Origin: Strongylocentrotus droebachiensis | Taxonomy: Eukaryota > Echinodermata > Echinoidea > Camarodonta > Strongylocentrotidae | DNA: 64,000 nucleotides | Reading direction: 5' to 3' | Assembly: GCA_035222895.1 (NCBI GenBank) | Contig: JAVYIG010002724.1 | Location: 124,001-188,000 of the forward strand | Program-made: the position numbers and the translations under genes | Notes under the pieces: model-generated | Seen by the model: only the letters and a program-made list of their open reading frames with translations | What the model was told of the DNA's origin: nothing | The model's database searches: none | Shown here: positions 45,355 to 58,640 of the stretch, one piece after another | How the letters are laid out: each line of letters starts with the position of its first letter | Numbering within the stretch: position 1 is the stretch's first letter

Positions 45355-48224
45355 GCTCTTTGTCCTTGTCTGGGAGGACAAGCTCTTTCAACATCCCCAT
45401 AGAAAAAGATAGACTGGGGCTGTAGTCTCATTTAAAGAAAGGAACAATTTCGGGACAGTTCAAAATAATGCTGGGAAATCGAAATTAAAATGATACCGTT
45501 TTAAAAACCAGCAAGATATGGTTTGAGGACAAGGTAATTCATTGCTCGGCAGTCTTGACCGTATTTGGAACAGAGCATCCAATATACCTGATATTTAGTA
45601 CACTATAAATTAAAACGAATAATATGGACCTCTTTATATACCCAATTAAGACTATGGGTCTTTATTGTTGAGAACTAAATGATTCTGCTCGGTCATACAG
45701 GCTAGGTGGGGAAATGTTTAGTTCATAGACTTCAATTTTAAAGGCCCTTTGTACCACAGTGCAGGAATTTATAGGGCGCTTCTATTAAATTTATAAGAGA
45801 AGTAACATGTTCATCATTGTTCATGGTGCAAAGTTGTAAACAGACTGGAAAGGGCTAGTACGGGACAGTAGAGAGTGAATAAAACTAGGAAATTATAATT
45901 GAAAATGTAAAATACGTTGTAAACCTGGGAAAAAGAGACTCTTGAATCCAGTTTTAAAAATGGACATGGCTTTGTGGCTAAAGCTACCAGCCGCAGGCTA
46001 CGCTGACTGTCCGCCAGCTAGCTGACTGTCCGCCAGCTAGCTGACTGTCCGCCAGCTAGCTGACTGTCCGCCAGCTAGCTGACTGTCCGCCAGCTAGCTG
46101 ACTGTCCGCCAGCTAGCTGACTGTCCGCCAGCTAGCTGACTGTCCGCCAGCTAGCTGACTGTCCGCCAGCTAGCTGACTGTCCGCCAGCTAGCTGACTGT
46201 CCGCCAGCTAGCTGACTGTCCGCCAGCTAGCTGACTGACGGCCAAAAAAAAAAAAAAAAAAAAAAAAAATTAGTGCTCACTACCCCCCCCCCCCCTCACT
46301 GAGTGTATTTTTTTCATACTTATACTAATTGTTGTAGATATAGCAAAAGAAGAAAAAAAGCACTAGCTGGGTGTCGAACCCGATACCTTACAGTTACCAG
46401 GCAATATTGCCTATCCACTAAGACTAAAGTGTCACATTGCTAATCTCAATGTATTTTTTTCATACTTATACTACTTGTTGTAGATGTAGCAAAAGAAGAA
46501 AAAAAGCACTAGCTGGGTGTCGAACCCGATACCTTACAGTTACCAGGCAATATTGCCTATCCATTAAGACTAAAGTGTCACATTGCTAATCTCAATGTAT
46601 TTTTTTCATACTTATACTACTTGTTGTAGATGTAGCAAAAGAAGAAAAAAAGCACTAGCTATGGGTGTCGAACCCGATACCTTCCCGTTATCAGGCAATA
46701 TTGCCTATCCACTAAGACTAAAGTGTCACATTGCTAATCTCAATGTATTTTTTTCATACTTATACTACTTGTTGTAGATGTAGCAAAAGAAGAAAAAAAA
46801 AGCACTAGCTGGGTGTCGAACCCGATACCTTCCAGTTACCAGGCAATATTGCCTATCCACTAGACTAAAATGTCACATTGCTAATCTTAATGTATTTTTT
46901 TTCATACTTATACTACTTGTTGTAGATGTAGCAAAAGAAGAAAAAAAGCACTAGCTATGGGTGTCGAACCCGATACCTTCCCGTTATCAGGCAATATTGC
47001 CTATCCACTAAGACTAAAGTGTCACATTGCTAATCTCAATGTATTTTTTTCATACTTATACTACTTGTTGTAGATGTAGCAAAAGAAGAAAAAAAGCACT
47101 AGCTATGGGTGTCGAACCCGATACCTTCCCGTTATCAGGCAATATTGCCTATCCACTAAGACTAAAGTGTCACATTGCTAATCTCAATGTATTTTTTTCA
47201 TACTTATACTACTTGTTGTAGATGTAGCAAAAGAAGAAAAAAAAAGCACTAGCTGGGTGTCGAACCCGATACCTTCCAGTTACCAGGCAATATTGCCTAT
47301 CCACTAGACTAAAGTGTCACATTGCTAATCTTAATGTATTTTTTTTCATACTTATACTACTTGTTGTAGATGTAGCAAAAGAAGAAAAAAAGCACTAGCT
47401 ATGGGTGTCGAACCCGATACCTTCCCGTTATCAGGCAATATTGCCTATCCACTAAGACTAAAGTGTCACATTGCTAATCTCAATGTATTTTTTTCATACT
47501 TATACTACTTGTTGTAGATGTAGCAAAAGAAGAAAAAAAAAGCACTAGCTGGGTGTCGAACCCGATACCTTCCAGTTACCAGGCAATATTGCCTATCCAC
47601 TAGACTAAAGTGTCACATTGCTAATCTTAATGTATTTTTTTTCATACTTATACTACTTGTTGTAGATGTAGCAAAAGAAGAAAAAAAGCACTAGCTATGG
47701 GTGTCGAACCCGATACCTTCCCGTTATCAGGCAATATTGCCTATCCACTAAGACTAAAGTGTCACATTACTAATCTCAATGTATTTTTTTCATACTTATA
47801 CTACTTGTTGTAGATGTAGCAAAAGAAGAAAAAAAAAAGCACTAGCTGGGTGTCGAACCCGATACCTTCCAGTTACCAGGCAATTGCCTATCCACTAGAC
47901 TAAAGTGTCACATTGCTAATCTTAATGTATTTTTTTTTCATACTTATACTACTTGTTGGAGATGTAGCAAAAGAAAAAAAGCACTAGCTGAGGATAGGCC
48001 ACTGCCCTCACATAGCATAATGAATATAACACGGGTCTATTCAATTCTACTCATCTCTTCCTGATATGGCATCAATTAATGAATTGAAAGAAAACCTGAC
48101 CCTCTCCCTTCATTGGGCGAATATTTTTGTCGATTGCGAGGATTACCAAAGAGGTATAATTATAGCATTCCTGACATTGCAACAATGACCGCCCTATTTT
48201 AATGTATTGTCCCTAAACCTTGAG
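45355..48224. repeat. Array unit 7
   Basis: Twelve minisatellite copies (about 46002-46243) and eleven monomers. Confidence 0.93.
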
Positions 48225-50923
48225 GCTCTTTGTCCTTGTCTGGGAGGACAAGCTCTTTCAACATCCCCATAGAAAAAGATAGACTGGGGCTGTAGTCTCA
48301 TTTAAAGAAAGGAACAATTTCGGGACAGTTCAAAATAATGCTGGGAAATCGAAATTAAAATGATACCGTTTTAAAAACCAGCAAGATATGGTTTGAGGAC
48401 AAGGTAATTCATTGCTCGGCAGTCTTGACCGTATTTGGAACAGAGCATCCAATATACCTGATATTTAGTACACTATAAATTAAAACGAATAATATGGACC
48501 TCTTTATATACCCAATTAAGACTATGGGTCTTTATTGTTGAGAACTAAATGATTCTGCTCGGTCATACAGGCTAGGTGGGGAAATGTTTAGTTCATAGAC
48601 TTCAATTTTAAAGGCCCTTTGTACCACAGTGCAGGAATTTATAGGGCGCTTCTATTAAATTTATAAGAGAAGTAACATGTTCATCATTGTTCATGGTGCA
48701 AAGTTGTAAACAGACTGGAAAGGGCTAGTACGGGACAGTAGAGAGTGAATAAAACTAGGAAATTATAATTGAAAATGTAAAATACGTTGTAAACCTGGGA
48801 AAAAGAGACTCTTGAATCCAGTTTTAAAAATGGACATGGCTTTGTGGCTAAAGCTACCAGCCGCAGGCTACGCTGACTGTCCGCCAGCTAGCTGACTGTC
48901 CGCCAGCTAGCTGACTGTCCGCCAGCTAGCTGACTGACGGCCAAAAAAAAAAAAAAAAAAAAAAAAAATTAGTGCTCACTACCCCCCCCCCCCCTCACTG
49001 AGTGTATTTTTTTCATACTTATACTAATTGTTGTAGATATAGCAAAAGAAGAAAAAAAGCACTAGCTGGGTGTCGAACCCGATACCTTACAGTTACCAGG
49101 CAATATTGCCTATCCACTAAGACTAAAGTGTCACATTGCTAATCTCAATGTATTTTTTTCATACTTATACTACTTGTTGTAGATGTAGCAAAAGAAGAAA
49201 AAAAGCACTAGCTGGGTGTCGAACCCGATACCTTACAGTTACCAGGCAATATTGCCTATCCATTAAGACTAAAGTGTCACATTGCTAATCTCAATGTATT
49301 TTTTTCATACTTATACTACTTGTTGTAGATGTAGCAAAAGAAGAAAAAAAGCACTAGCTATGGGTGTCGAACCCGATACCTTCCCGTTATCAGGCAATAT
49401 TGCCTATCCACTAAGACTAAAGTGTCACATTGCTAATCTCAATGTATTTTTTTCATACTTATACTACTTGTTGTAGATGTAGCAAAAGAAGAAAAAAAAA
49501 GCACTAGCTGGGTGTCGAACCCGATACCTTCCAGTTACCAGGCAATATTGCCTATCCACTAGACTAAAATGTCACATTGCTAATCTTAATGTATTTTTTT
49601 TCATACTTATACTACTTGTTGTAGATGTAGCAAAAGAAGAAAAAAAGCACTAGCTATGGGTGTCGAACCCGATACCTTCCCGTTATCAGGCAATATTGCC
49701 TATCCACTAAGACTAAAGTGTCACATTGCTAATCTCAATGTATTTTTTTCATACTTATACTACTTGTTGTAGATGTAGCAAAAGAAGAAAAAAAGCACTA
49801 GCTATGGGTGTCGAACCCGATACCTTCCCGTTATCAGGCAATATTGCCTATCCACTAAGACTAAAGTGTCACATTGCTAATCTCAATGTATTTTTTTCAT
49901 ACTTATACTACTTGTTGTAGATGTAGCAAAAGAAGAAAAAAAAAGCACTAGCTGGGTGTCGAACCCGATACCTTCCAGTTACCAGGCAATATTGCCTATC
50001 CACTAGACTAAAGTGTCACATTGCTAATCTTAATGTATTTTTTTTCATACTTATACTACTTGTTGTAGATGTAGCAAAAGAAGAAAAAAAGCACTAGCTA
50101 TGGGTGTCGAACCCGATACCTTCCCGTTATCAGGCAATATTGCCTATCCACTAAGACTAAAGTGTCACATTGCTAATCTCAATGTATTTTTTTCATACTT
50201 ATACTACTTGTTGTAGATGTAGCAAAAGAAGAAAAAAAAAGCACTAGCTGGGTGTCGAACCCGATACCTTCCAGTTACCAGGCAATATTGCCTATCCACT
50301 AGACTAAAGTGTCACATTGCTAATCTTAATGTATTTTTTTTCATACTTATACTACTTGTTGTAGATGTAGCAAAAGAAGAAAAAAAGCACTAGCTATGGG
50401 TGTCGAACCCGATACCTTCCCGTTATCAGGCAATATTGCCTATCCACTAAGACTAAAGTGTCACATTACTAATCTCAATGTATTTTTTTCATACTTATAC
50501 TACTTGTTGTAGATGTAGCAAAAGAAGAAAAAAAAAAGCACTAGCTGGGTGTCGAACCCGATACCTTCCAGTTACCAGGCAATTGCCTATCCACTAGACT
50601 AAAGTGTCACATTGCTAATCTTAATGTATTTTTTTTTCATACTTATACTACTTGTTGGAGATGTAGCAAAAGAAAAAAAGCACTAGCTGAGGATAGGCCA
50701 CTGCCCTCACATAGCATAATGAATATAACACGGGTCTATTCAATTCTACTCATCTCTTCCTGATATGGCATCAATTAATGAATTGAAAGAAAACCTGACC
50801 CTCTCCCTTCATTGGGCGAATATTTTTGTCGATTGCGAGGATTACCAAAGAGGTATAATTATAGCATTCCTGACATTGCAACAATGACCGCCCTATTTTA
50901 ATGTATTGTCCCTAAACCTTGAG
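48225..50923. repeat. Array unit 8
   Basis: Three minisatellite copies and eleven monomers; 2699 bp. Confidence 0.93.
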
Positions 50924-50959
50924 GCTCTTTGTCCTTGTCTGCACTGTTAAAAAAATTCT

Positions 50960-51800
50960 CCATAAAAATACAGAAAAGTGCCTGCAGCAGAGTCTCGAGA
51001 ACTCCTGTAATTTTACAGAACTTTGTTATCACAATTCACAAGTCATCAGTTTTTTAACAGCAAATATGGAGGTGATAAATACAAATTTTCTGTTTTTTTT
51101 ATATATATTTTTCCAGAACTCTAGAGAACTCCAGTTTTTTTTACACCATATTTGTAACCATAATTTAAAGCTGATCTGTTTAATAACATACAATCTGTAA
51201 GTGATTATAACATTTCATTTTTGTAAAAAAAAAAGACAGAAAAGTGTCTGATTCAGGGTTTACAGGAATCCTTTAGCTTTGCCACATTTTTCTTTTCACA
51301 ATTTACAATTCATCTGTTTTTTAGCCGCAAATCTGCATATGATAAATGAAATTTATTCTTAAAAAAACAGAAAGATAACTTGCCGAACTACAAGGAACTC
51401 CTGTAATTTTGCAGCAGATCTACTATCAAAATTTACAGCTCATCTTTTTAATAACAAGCCATCTGTGATACATGAAATTTATCTTTAAAATAAAGACAGA
51501 GGAGTGCCTGAATCAAGGTTTACAGGAGTGCTTTAATTTGACTACATATTTCTCTTCAAAATCTACAGTCCATCTGTTTTGAAACAGAAAATCGGCATGT
51601 AAAAAAAAAATGAATAAAAAATAAACAAAAATAAAAAATAGAAAAATTATAACGGAATGAAAAAATAATAAAAAGGGCAGGGTGCTTGCAGAAGTCTCGA
51701 GAAATTCTGTAATTTTATAGCATGATTCATAATTTACAGCCAATCTGTTTTATAACATTTGTGTGTAATAAATGAAATTTCTCATGAAATTATTTAAATT
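50960..51800. repeat. Left subterminal repeats of the transposon
   Basis: About six diverged units of 120-150 bp, with recurring acagaaaagtg, gaactcctgtaattttacag, acaattcacaa and catctgttttttaaca phrases. Such subterminal repeats serve as transposase binding regions in CACTA elements; that role is inferred here. Confidence 0.7.
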
Positions 51801-51960
51801 ATATCCTATAGAAATCCTACAAACATGTTCATGAAAAATCTGTAAGACCTTAATGCTAGAGTGTGTATGTACAAGTTACCATCAAAACACACACTAAAAA
51901 AATAAATCTTGTGACTGCTGCAGGCACCTGCTTTAATTTTACAGATACACAAGTCAGTCA

Positions 51961-52290
51961 AACAAACAACTGCAACATTTTGTAGTTTTTCAAGGGTTTA
52001 TTTATCATTACCAATTACAAACATGTAAATACTGATCTGCAAGGAGCTTAATCAACAGTAAAACAATAAAAGCAAACTTCAGTAAGTAGCAAATATATCA
52101 AATGTAACAAAAACTATATGGCCTAACAAACAACTGCAACATTTTGTAGTTTTAAAAGGGTTCATTTATCATTACCAATTACAAACATGTAAATACTGAT
52201 CTGCAAGGAGCTTAATCAACAAGAAAACAATAAAAGCAAACTTCAGTGAGTAACAAAGATATAAAATGTAACAAAAAACTATATAGCCTA
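51961..52290. repeat. Tandem duplication of 164 bp inside the transposon
   Basis: 51961-52124 and 52125-52290 are near-identical (aacaaacaactgcaacattt to aactatatggcct). A C-run of 16 follows at 52298-52313, and a G-run of 28 lies at 53000-53027. Otherwise 52300-53140 shows nothing. Confidence 0.85.
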
Positions 52291-53140
52291 CGGGGTGCCC
52301 CCCCCCCCCCCCCATGATATGAAATCGTAAAGAGTCATGTTTAACCGAGGTATATCATTTATTGCTAATTCATGATCGACATGCCACCACTTCTGGCGCA
52401 GGTGAAATTTTTTTTCCTCTCTCTCTCTCAAAAAAAAGGGCCTCCTGTATAGACAAGCATGACATTCATGCTATAAACCTGATAAAATTTATACCAAATA
52501 AAAGAGGAAGATACTCTTTTAGGACATACCACAGTCTTTGAAGAATAACATACATTAGAGATTATATAGATTTTTGAAAGTGGACTTTTTTTTTCTGACT
52601 CACCCTGTATAGATGCCTAAAGAAAAGGGCACCTGCATTCTTCATTCCTTTACAAAGATTATTTTGGCTCAAACCAATAATGAAAACCTTTAAAATCTGG
52701 AGGCATAGAACCTACTGCAACACATGACTTGTATGTGATTGGCATATTTAAACACATACAAAACATAATTTAACACATTTCTAAAAAAATAAATGATTGG
52801 CATGATCAGATATCATATTGCAAATAGTGTGAAGTGCAGAAAAATACAAATCACAGTCCAAGGATCATAACATGTCGCTCTTCTGGTTGGGTAGAAGAGA
52901 AGCCTTCCAATCAACCATCTAAACCAAATTCTAACGGGATCCCTAAGACCACTTTGAGGTGCTCTTTCAGATGTGCTATAACAATGCTAAAACTGTGCCG
53001 GGGGGGGGGGGGGGGGGGGGGGGGGGGTCTATTTCAAACATGTCCATTGTAACATAGAAAATGTAAACAAAATGCACACTAAATCTAACCTGATGATATT
53101 TTGATGCAATTCTGCTCGATTTGAGGGTCACACACTCAAT

Positions 53141-54041
53141 GGTCGGAATTCACAAAGGAAGTTTAAGTTTAGACCATGGTTTATGCAGATTTTGTGTATG
53201 ATTAGCTGACAAAGATTCAGTATAAATGCACGCTTTTGGCAAAGTACTAGAAATTCATGATTTTTGCCATGGTTTAAAGCTATGGTTTAAAATCATAGCA
53301 ACAAGCATGAATTGAGCGCCCTTTGCCATACAGCGTGCCTTCATATTGGACCTTTCTCAGCATACACGCTAAATTAAGCGCAAATTATACACAAAATCTA
53401 CATAGACCATGATTTAACCCCCCACAGAGTTTAAAGGAGAATGAAAGTCAGACATTTACATGATTTCAGTGAATGGAGAATACCAATGAGACTTAACAGT
53501 AAAAGTTTGAGCAAATTTGAATAATCCTTTTTTGGGTTATGGATTTTTGAAGTTTTAAAAAATCCTTATTATGGACTTCCTTAAGTTGGCAATTCCGCTA
53601 GAATTTGTGATGTCATTGTGCTCAACTCTCCATTGGTTATGTACAGAGAGTTTCACAACATTTTATTTTTATAAAATATTAAAAGGGCAATTGTATTGAT
53701 TCTTTCAGACATACTGCAGAATTGATGTAGCCATGTCATACAAAAACAAAATACACTGGCGGAAATATTATTTTTGATGAAAATTAGAAAAAAGTGAAAC
53801 TCTCTGTACATAACCAATGGAGAGTTGAGCACAATGACATCACAAATTCTGGCGAAGTTGCCAACTTAAGGAAGTCCATAATAAGGATTTTCTAAAACTT
53901 CAAAAATACATAACTCGAAAACGGATTATCCAAATTTGCTCAAACTTTTACTGTTAAGTCTTGTTGTTCTTCTCCATTCACTGAAATCATGTGACTGTCT
54001 AACTTTTATTCTCCTTTAAGCCTCCTTTGTGAGTTCGGGCC
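53141..54041. mobile_element. Foldback element interrupted by a second element
   Basis: Left end ggtcggaattcacaaaggaa...gaccatggtttatgcagatt, right end aatctacatagaccatgatt...cctttgtgagttcgggcc, inverted. The right arm is split by the TTAA-flanked element at 53435-54015. Nested inside the 7.7-kb transposon. Confidence 0.75.
53435..54015. mobile_element. TTAA-inserting foldback element nested in the above
   Basis: Flanked by TTAA (53431-53434 and 54016-54019). Left end AGGAGAATGAAAGTCAGACA, right end its near complement (gtctaacttttattctcct). The arms pair over more than 200 bp (caatggagagttgagcacaa on one side, its complement on the other), with a spacer of about 150 bp. No coding capacity. 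Confidence 0.85.
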
Positions 54042-55541
54042 AAGAATATCAAATTAATATGGCCATCAGTTCTCATGATTGAAGATGGCATAATGTACAT
54101 TATTTTCCTAAACAGCATACAAATGTCTATTTTTGTTCTCAAAATACCCACTTGCCTCAATGAAAAATATGTACATGTTTCCAATAAAAGATGAAGATGA
54201 TGTACATAGCATAGCTGCCAACCTTTGAAAACACAAATTAGTACATACTCAGCACCTCAAAAATTTGTATTTTTCAACCGATCCTCTTCTCAACTATTTC
54301 AAAATGTAATATTGTTGTATCGCAGTGCGAGTGCGAGTGCGAGTCGCTTGCGATTTGCTAGCAACTGCTTACAAAGTAAATACTTTTTTGCTTTAAATTT
54401 GTTCTGTCAACATTATATTAAATTTAATATACATGTATGAATATAAGAACAATGCAGGTCCATGACAATTCATTTCAAGTACATAGCTAAGAGAGAGACA
54501 TGGGTTGTTCTTATATCCATATAAGTACCTTGGACTACAAACTTTTTACAGATCTGCCAACCTCTGGGAATGAAAATTGTATTCTTTGGTCCCCAAAACT
54601 GATGTGCACTGCTCTTGCAGATGAAAAAAAAACAACAACATTGAAACACAGGTATAAACACAGTGGTTTTAACAACATGATTAAAGACATTGGATCACAT
54701 TGCTATGATTGGGAGAAAACAAATTACTTGAAAGTTGAAGTTACCTGAAATACACATTCATCCAATTACCAATACTTATGTAAGTTTTATGAAATAGAGA
54801 CATATAGAGATGATTTTTCTATACGATTTAACAAAAAACACCAAAAAACGAAAAAATCTTACTGGTTGGCAGCTCTGACATAGGTTTTCACACAAAACAC
54901 AACTGAAATATTAAAAGGGAAACTAGCCATCTAAACTTGCATTGATAATGTACGTTCAAAACTGCCCACCAACGAGCCAAATGTAGCCAAAGTTGTGTGA
55001 TATTGGAACACACATTGAGAGTTTGTACTGGTTTTGGTCAAGGAACATAGGAAAGAAATTATGTAAACCAACTATACTAAAAACAACCTTCAAAAGAACA
55101 AATATATATCAAATGATAGAGGAATACATATATAGGACCTAGTGAGGCTTTCTTCTCTCATGCCTATACAAATTAAAGTAAAATACAAGTAACATAGCAA
55201 ACTGATCTGATAATCTATTGGCTTGTTTATCAAAAGCTTTTTTACCATCTTTTCTTCATGCATCATATCCTATTTAAAAAAATCTGCCAGTCACTTTTGG
55301 TCCATAAGATAAGCAATTTGCAGGTTGAAAGAGTAACATATGATTAATAACTTTCAAAACACTTCTATTTGCAAGCAGTTAAATCAGTTGCTATAGACTA
55401 ATTCCCTACAGACCATCCATTTAAGATTTCATTCAGCCTGGTCTTTTTTACAGCTCACCAAGTTTTGCCAAAGTGTTATAAAGCAAAAACTACTATGAAC
55501 ATGTTGTGATTTTGATGTCAGTTACTAAAGTTACTAAAGGT
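54042..55541. other. Transposon interior, nothing recognised
   Basis: AT-rich. gtgcgagtgcgagtgcgagt forms a short hexamer repeat near 54327. No exon similar to a transposase or to the expected continuation of the SWIM gene was found. Confidence 0.4.
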
Positions 55542-55620
55542 ATTTTTTTGCTACCCAGGGGTCCCTACAGATGGCCCGCACTGGGACCATCTGCGGGGAC
55601 CCCTGGGTAGCAAAAAAAAT
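55542..55620. repeat. Strong hairpin with arms of about 32 bp
   Basis: atttttttgctacccagggg tccc...acagatgg pairs with ccatctg...ggggacccctgggtagcaaa, with one or two mismatches; the loop is about 12 nt. Lies 110 bp beyond the SWIM gene stop. Confidence 0.75.
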
Positions 55621-55731
55621 TTCCTCGCAAGTCACCAAAGCCTAATGTGACAGGGCCTTAAGGAAATGTTGCTCTTACCAATGGTATTAATAAGTTGATC
55701 TGTGTGCTATCAGAAGTGTGTCAGGCATTGT

Positions 55732-56951
55732 TCATGGGACACCCTGTATACATAGTTGAAGAAAATCAACATTCAGGTTCGCTTTCAGGAAGGCTGGCGA
55801 AAGAATCAGTTCTTCTACTGAAGGGACTGGTAGTGGCTGGACGTCAGGCTCTGGGGATAAAAGCCAGTACATCCCGGTGAATTGGCCACAAGTCTTTAGT
55901 TCATTTTGAAGCCAGTTGCGGTCATCATTGGTAATACTCCTCGTAAGAGGGTTATAGTCCTTTGGTGGCGGGTACATCTCATCAACAGATTTAACGGTTG
56001 CTGGTCCCTTCTTCTTACGCCACTGGCATTCAACGTCTGTCCTGCTGATGTTGTGGATGCCAAAGATGATGAGGGTTGCTGCGTGGCTGCATTTGTAGTG
56101 ACCACGCGGACAGTCGCACCTTGACGAGGTAATGCTCTTCTCACCCAGCTGTACCTACAAATTAATTTGAGAAATAAAAAAAGAGAAAACCAATTAGAAT
56201 ATAATAACAAAATAGCACTGAAAATGCCAATTAAAGTCATAAAGTTATTTAAAAAATAATGTTAATTCATTGTGTAATCCATCCATGTAAGTAATTATTA
56301 TATAGAATTTTTAAACAATAAAATACAGAACATATTCATAATATATGTTTTCACTGAAAACAAAACAAAAATGGGTAAAGCACACTGGAGCTGGCCATCG
56401 TGTATGAGGCTGTAATTTGTCTTTAGTTACGTTAGCTCTGATTCTGAATCTGAAGTGAAGGCAACTGGCTTTCGACCTTGACTATTTTCCTTCATTTTTT
56501 AAAGGATATGATCATTTTTTAAAGGATATGATCATATGGATGGAGTAAATGATAATCATGTTCAATGAGTTAGTATTCAAACCGAGAAATAAATCACGGA
56601 GTTCATGTCACAAACTTTGCAAAGCCTAGTTCAATTTCAAACCCCCGACAGTCGTTGAATTTACTGTGCACAAACACAAATATGCGCGAGTGGGACTACA
56701 GACAGTAGTCCCACTCGCGCATATTTGTGTTTGTGCATGTGAAGACATGACATTTTTTCGTGAACTACAAAACTCACCACAACGTTGTAACTTTTGTCTT
56801 TCATGCTGGCTCTAACAACTCCACGTAGTTCACCTGGAAAATAATCAAATTTCTCTACATGGTCTGATTTGTAGTGGTTTTCCCCTCGTTGCAGTGATTT
56901 CGGCTCGTCTGAAAAAAAAGATGCTAAGGCTGTTATCGAAATGGCGTCCAT
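55732..56951 (-). CDS. SWIM zinc-finger protein carried by the transposon, two exons, probably 3'-incomplete
   Basis: Exon 56778-56951 (58 codons from ATG MDAISITALA) joins phase 0 to exon 55732-56154; together 198 residues to a TGA. The zinc motif is CDCPRGHYKCSH, residues 71-82, CxC-x6-CxH, the SWIM type. It is followed by FGIHNISRTDVECQWRKKK and MYPPPKDYNPLTRSITNDD, phrases I associate with multi-copy invertebrate and fish proteins that continue into a YqaJ-type exonuclease domain (from memory, not checked). No such domain was found, so the stop may mark truncation or a missed splice. SWIM domains bind DNA or protein. It lies wholly inside the transposon and reads against the plus strand. 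Function unknown. Confidence 0.7.
56667..56737. repeat. Perfect 33-bp palindrome with 5-nt loop
   Basis: Arms 56667-56699 and 56705-56737 are exactly complementary (tgcacaaacacaaatatgcg onward). It lies in the SWIM gene intron, about 40 bp past the donor site. Confidence 0.9.
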
Positions 56952-57559
56952 ATTTGCTAATGCAAAGTCAATGCAAAAAGTCGCACGCGTACGCGCGATG
57001 TCGGGCGGTTCAGCCACGCATAGCAACCTTTTGTGTAGAGCCAGTCAAGCGGTCGTCTGGGGGCAGTGACGTCACGGCTTCGGTACTCTATATGATCTGA
57101 TCGATCGCCATGCATGCATATATGGGCGCGAACGAAGTGCACGCATGCATGTTACACGCTATCGCTAACGGTAACAAAAAAGTTGGCGGCAAGAAAAAAG
57201 AAAAGAAAGAAAAAATAAAATAAAAAAACAGAAATCTGAATAAGATATGAAAGCACTATTAAAACTTCCTGTTAGAAAAAAGAAAAAAAGAATAGAAAAG
57301 AAGAAAAAGAAGAAGATTAAGAAGATGCAGAAAAATTACGGTACCGGTATAGTTACAGTTTCAGTTCGTGGGAGTTCGTGTTGTTTTTATGGCATACAAA
57401 AAAAAGATTTCTGAGAGGTCTACATGAACTTTGAAGTATATATATAATTATGCCTAGCCTACTAAAATTTAGGCCTATATAAAGCATAACCTCTGATAAA
57501 AGCAGACTAATTTCCGGTAAAAACGAAATCTTCTTTCCCTTTTAAATGTGCCCGAATTC
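56952..57559. promoter_or_regulatory. Upstream flank of the SWIM gene
   Basis: The first 200 bp are GC-rich for this region, with acgcgtacgcgcg and gatcgatcgccatgcatgca motifs; then low-complexity A-rich tracts (aagaaaaaag) to about 57340. A promoter role is by position only. Confidence 0.3.
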
Positions 57560-58640
57560 GGCAGCTTGAGTCAATTAACAGAAAGGTTTTGTATTTTTAC
57601 CGCAAATTATTTTACGTTGTTGAGTTTAAGGCATTAAAAGGCAGTTAAGGTCTTTTTTTTTTTTAAATTGAAAAGGGTATTTTGTAGAACATTAAATATC
57701 TATAGGGGATCTGAATGTCCTTGAAAAAAAACCCTCATCAACTTCTTTTTTAGATTTCTGTCAAATTGCAGTGAAATTCAGCTATTAATTTTACAGAATT
57801 GTTTACGGTATTTTCCTCTATAAATTCTGTCTTTTTTATTCATTAAACTAAATGAGATTGCTTTGAATAAATCGACACTTTGTAGAATTAAAAGCAAAAT
57901 CTGCTTAAAAACATAGGCCTACGAATTTCCATAAAGAAAAAAACAATCCTTTTTTTAGAGAGGGAGAGAGATCCGTCCTTTTCACAGCAGAAAATGTCAA
58001 GTAACATTAATTATCAGAGTGGTTCTGTATTATTGTTTCCTGTATTTTTTTTATTCATTAAAACATGAGGTTTACTTTGAATAAAAAGACACTCCATTTA
58101 TTTACATGGGATCTTCTTTTTAGAGATCTGTTAAATTGCAGAAAGTTTCTAGTTTACATTTTTACAGAATGAATCTGTATTTTAATTTCTGTAGATTCTT
58201 TCTTTTTATTCATTAAAACATGAGGTTTACTTTGAAAAAAAAAACGCTCTGTAGAATCATAATAAATCTGCATATTGGATCTGAAAGCATACAGAATTCC
58301 TATTAAAAAAAAACATCTCCCTTTCTTATAGAAATCTGTCCTGTTAAATTGCAGAAAATTCCAGTTACATCAATTTACAGAATGGTTCTGTATTTTTGTT
58401 TTCTGTAATTTCTTTTTTATTATCCGTTAAAAAATGAAGTTTTCTTAATAAAAAAAGAACATTCCGTAGAATTGTAAAAAATCTGTATATGGGATCTGAA
58501 ATCACGCAAATTGCCTGTAAAAAAACAAAATCTTCATTTTTTCTAGACATTTGTCCTGTTAAATTACAGAAAATTTGCTGTTACAACACTTTAAAGAATG
58601 GTTCTGTATTTTTTTCTCTGTAAAATCTACTGTTTTTTTT
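57560..58640. repeat. Right subterminal repeats of the transposon
   Basis: About five diverged units with recurring tgttaaattgcagaaa, tttacagaatggttctgtat, cattaaaacatgaggttt and gggatctgaa phrases. Counterpart of the left array. Confidence 0.7.

Noticed and set aside
50919-51743. Transposase coding frames at the transposon's left end
   Set aside because: The short frames consist of AT-rich subterminal repeats and show no catalytic motif.
55896-56240. 114-codon minus-strand frame over the SWIM exon
   Set aside because: A shadow frame; the SWIM motif and splice phase are in a different frame.
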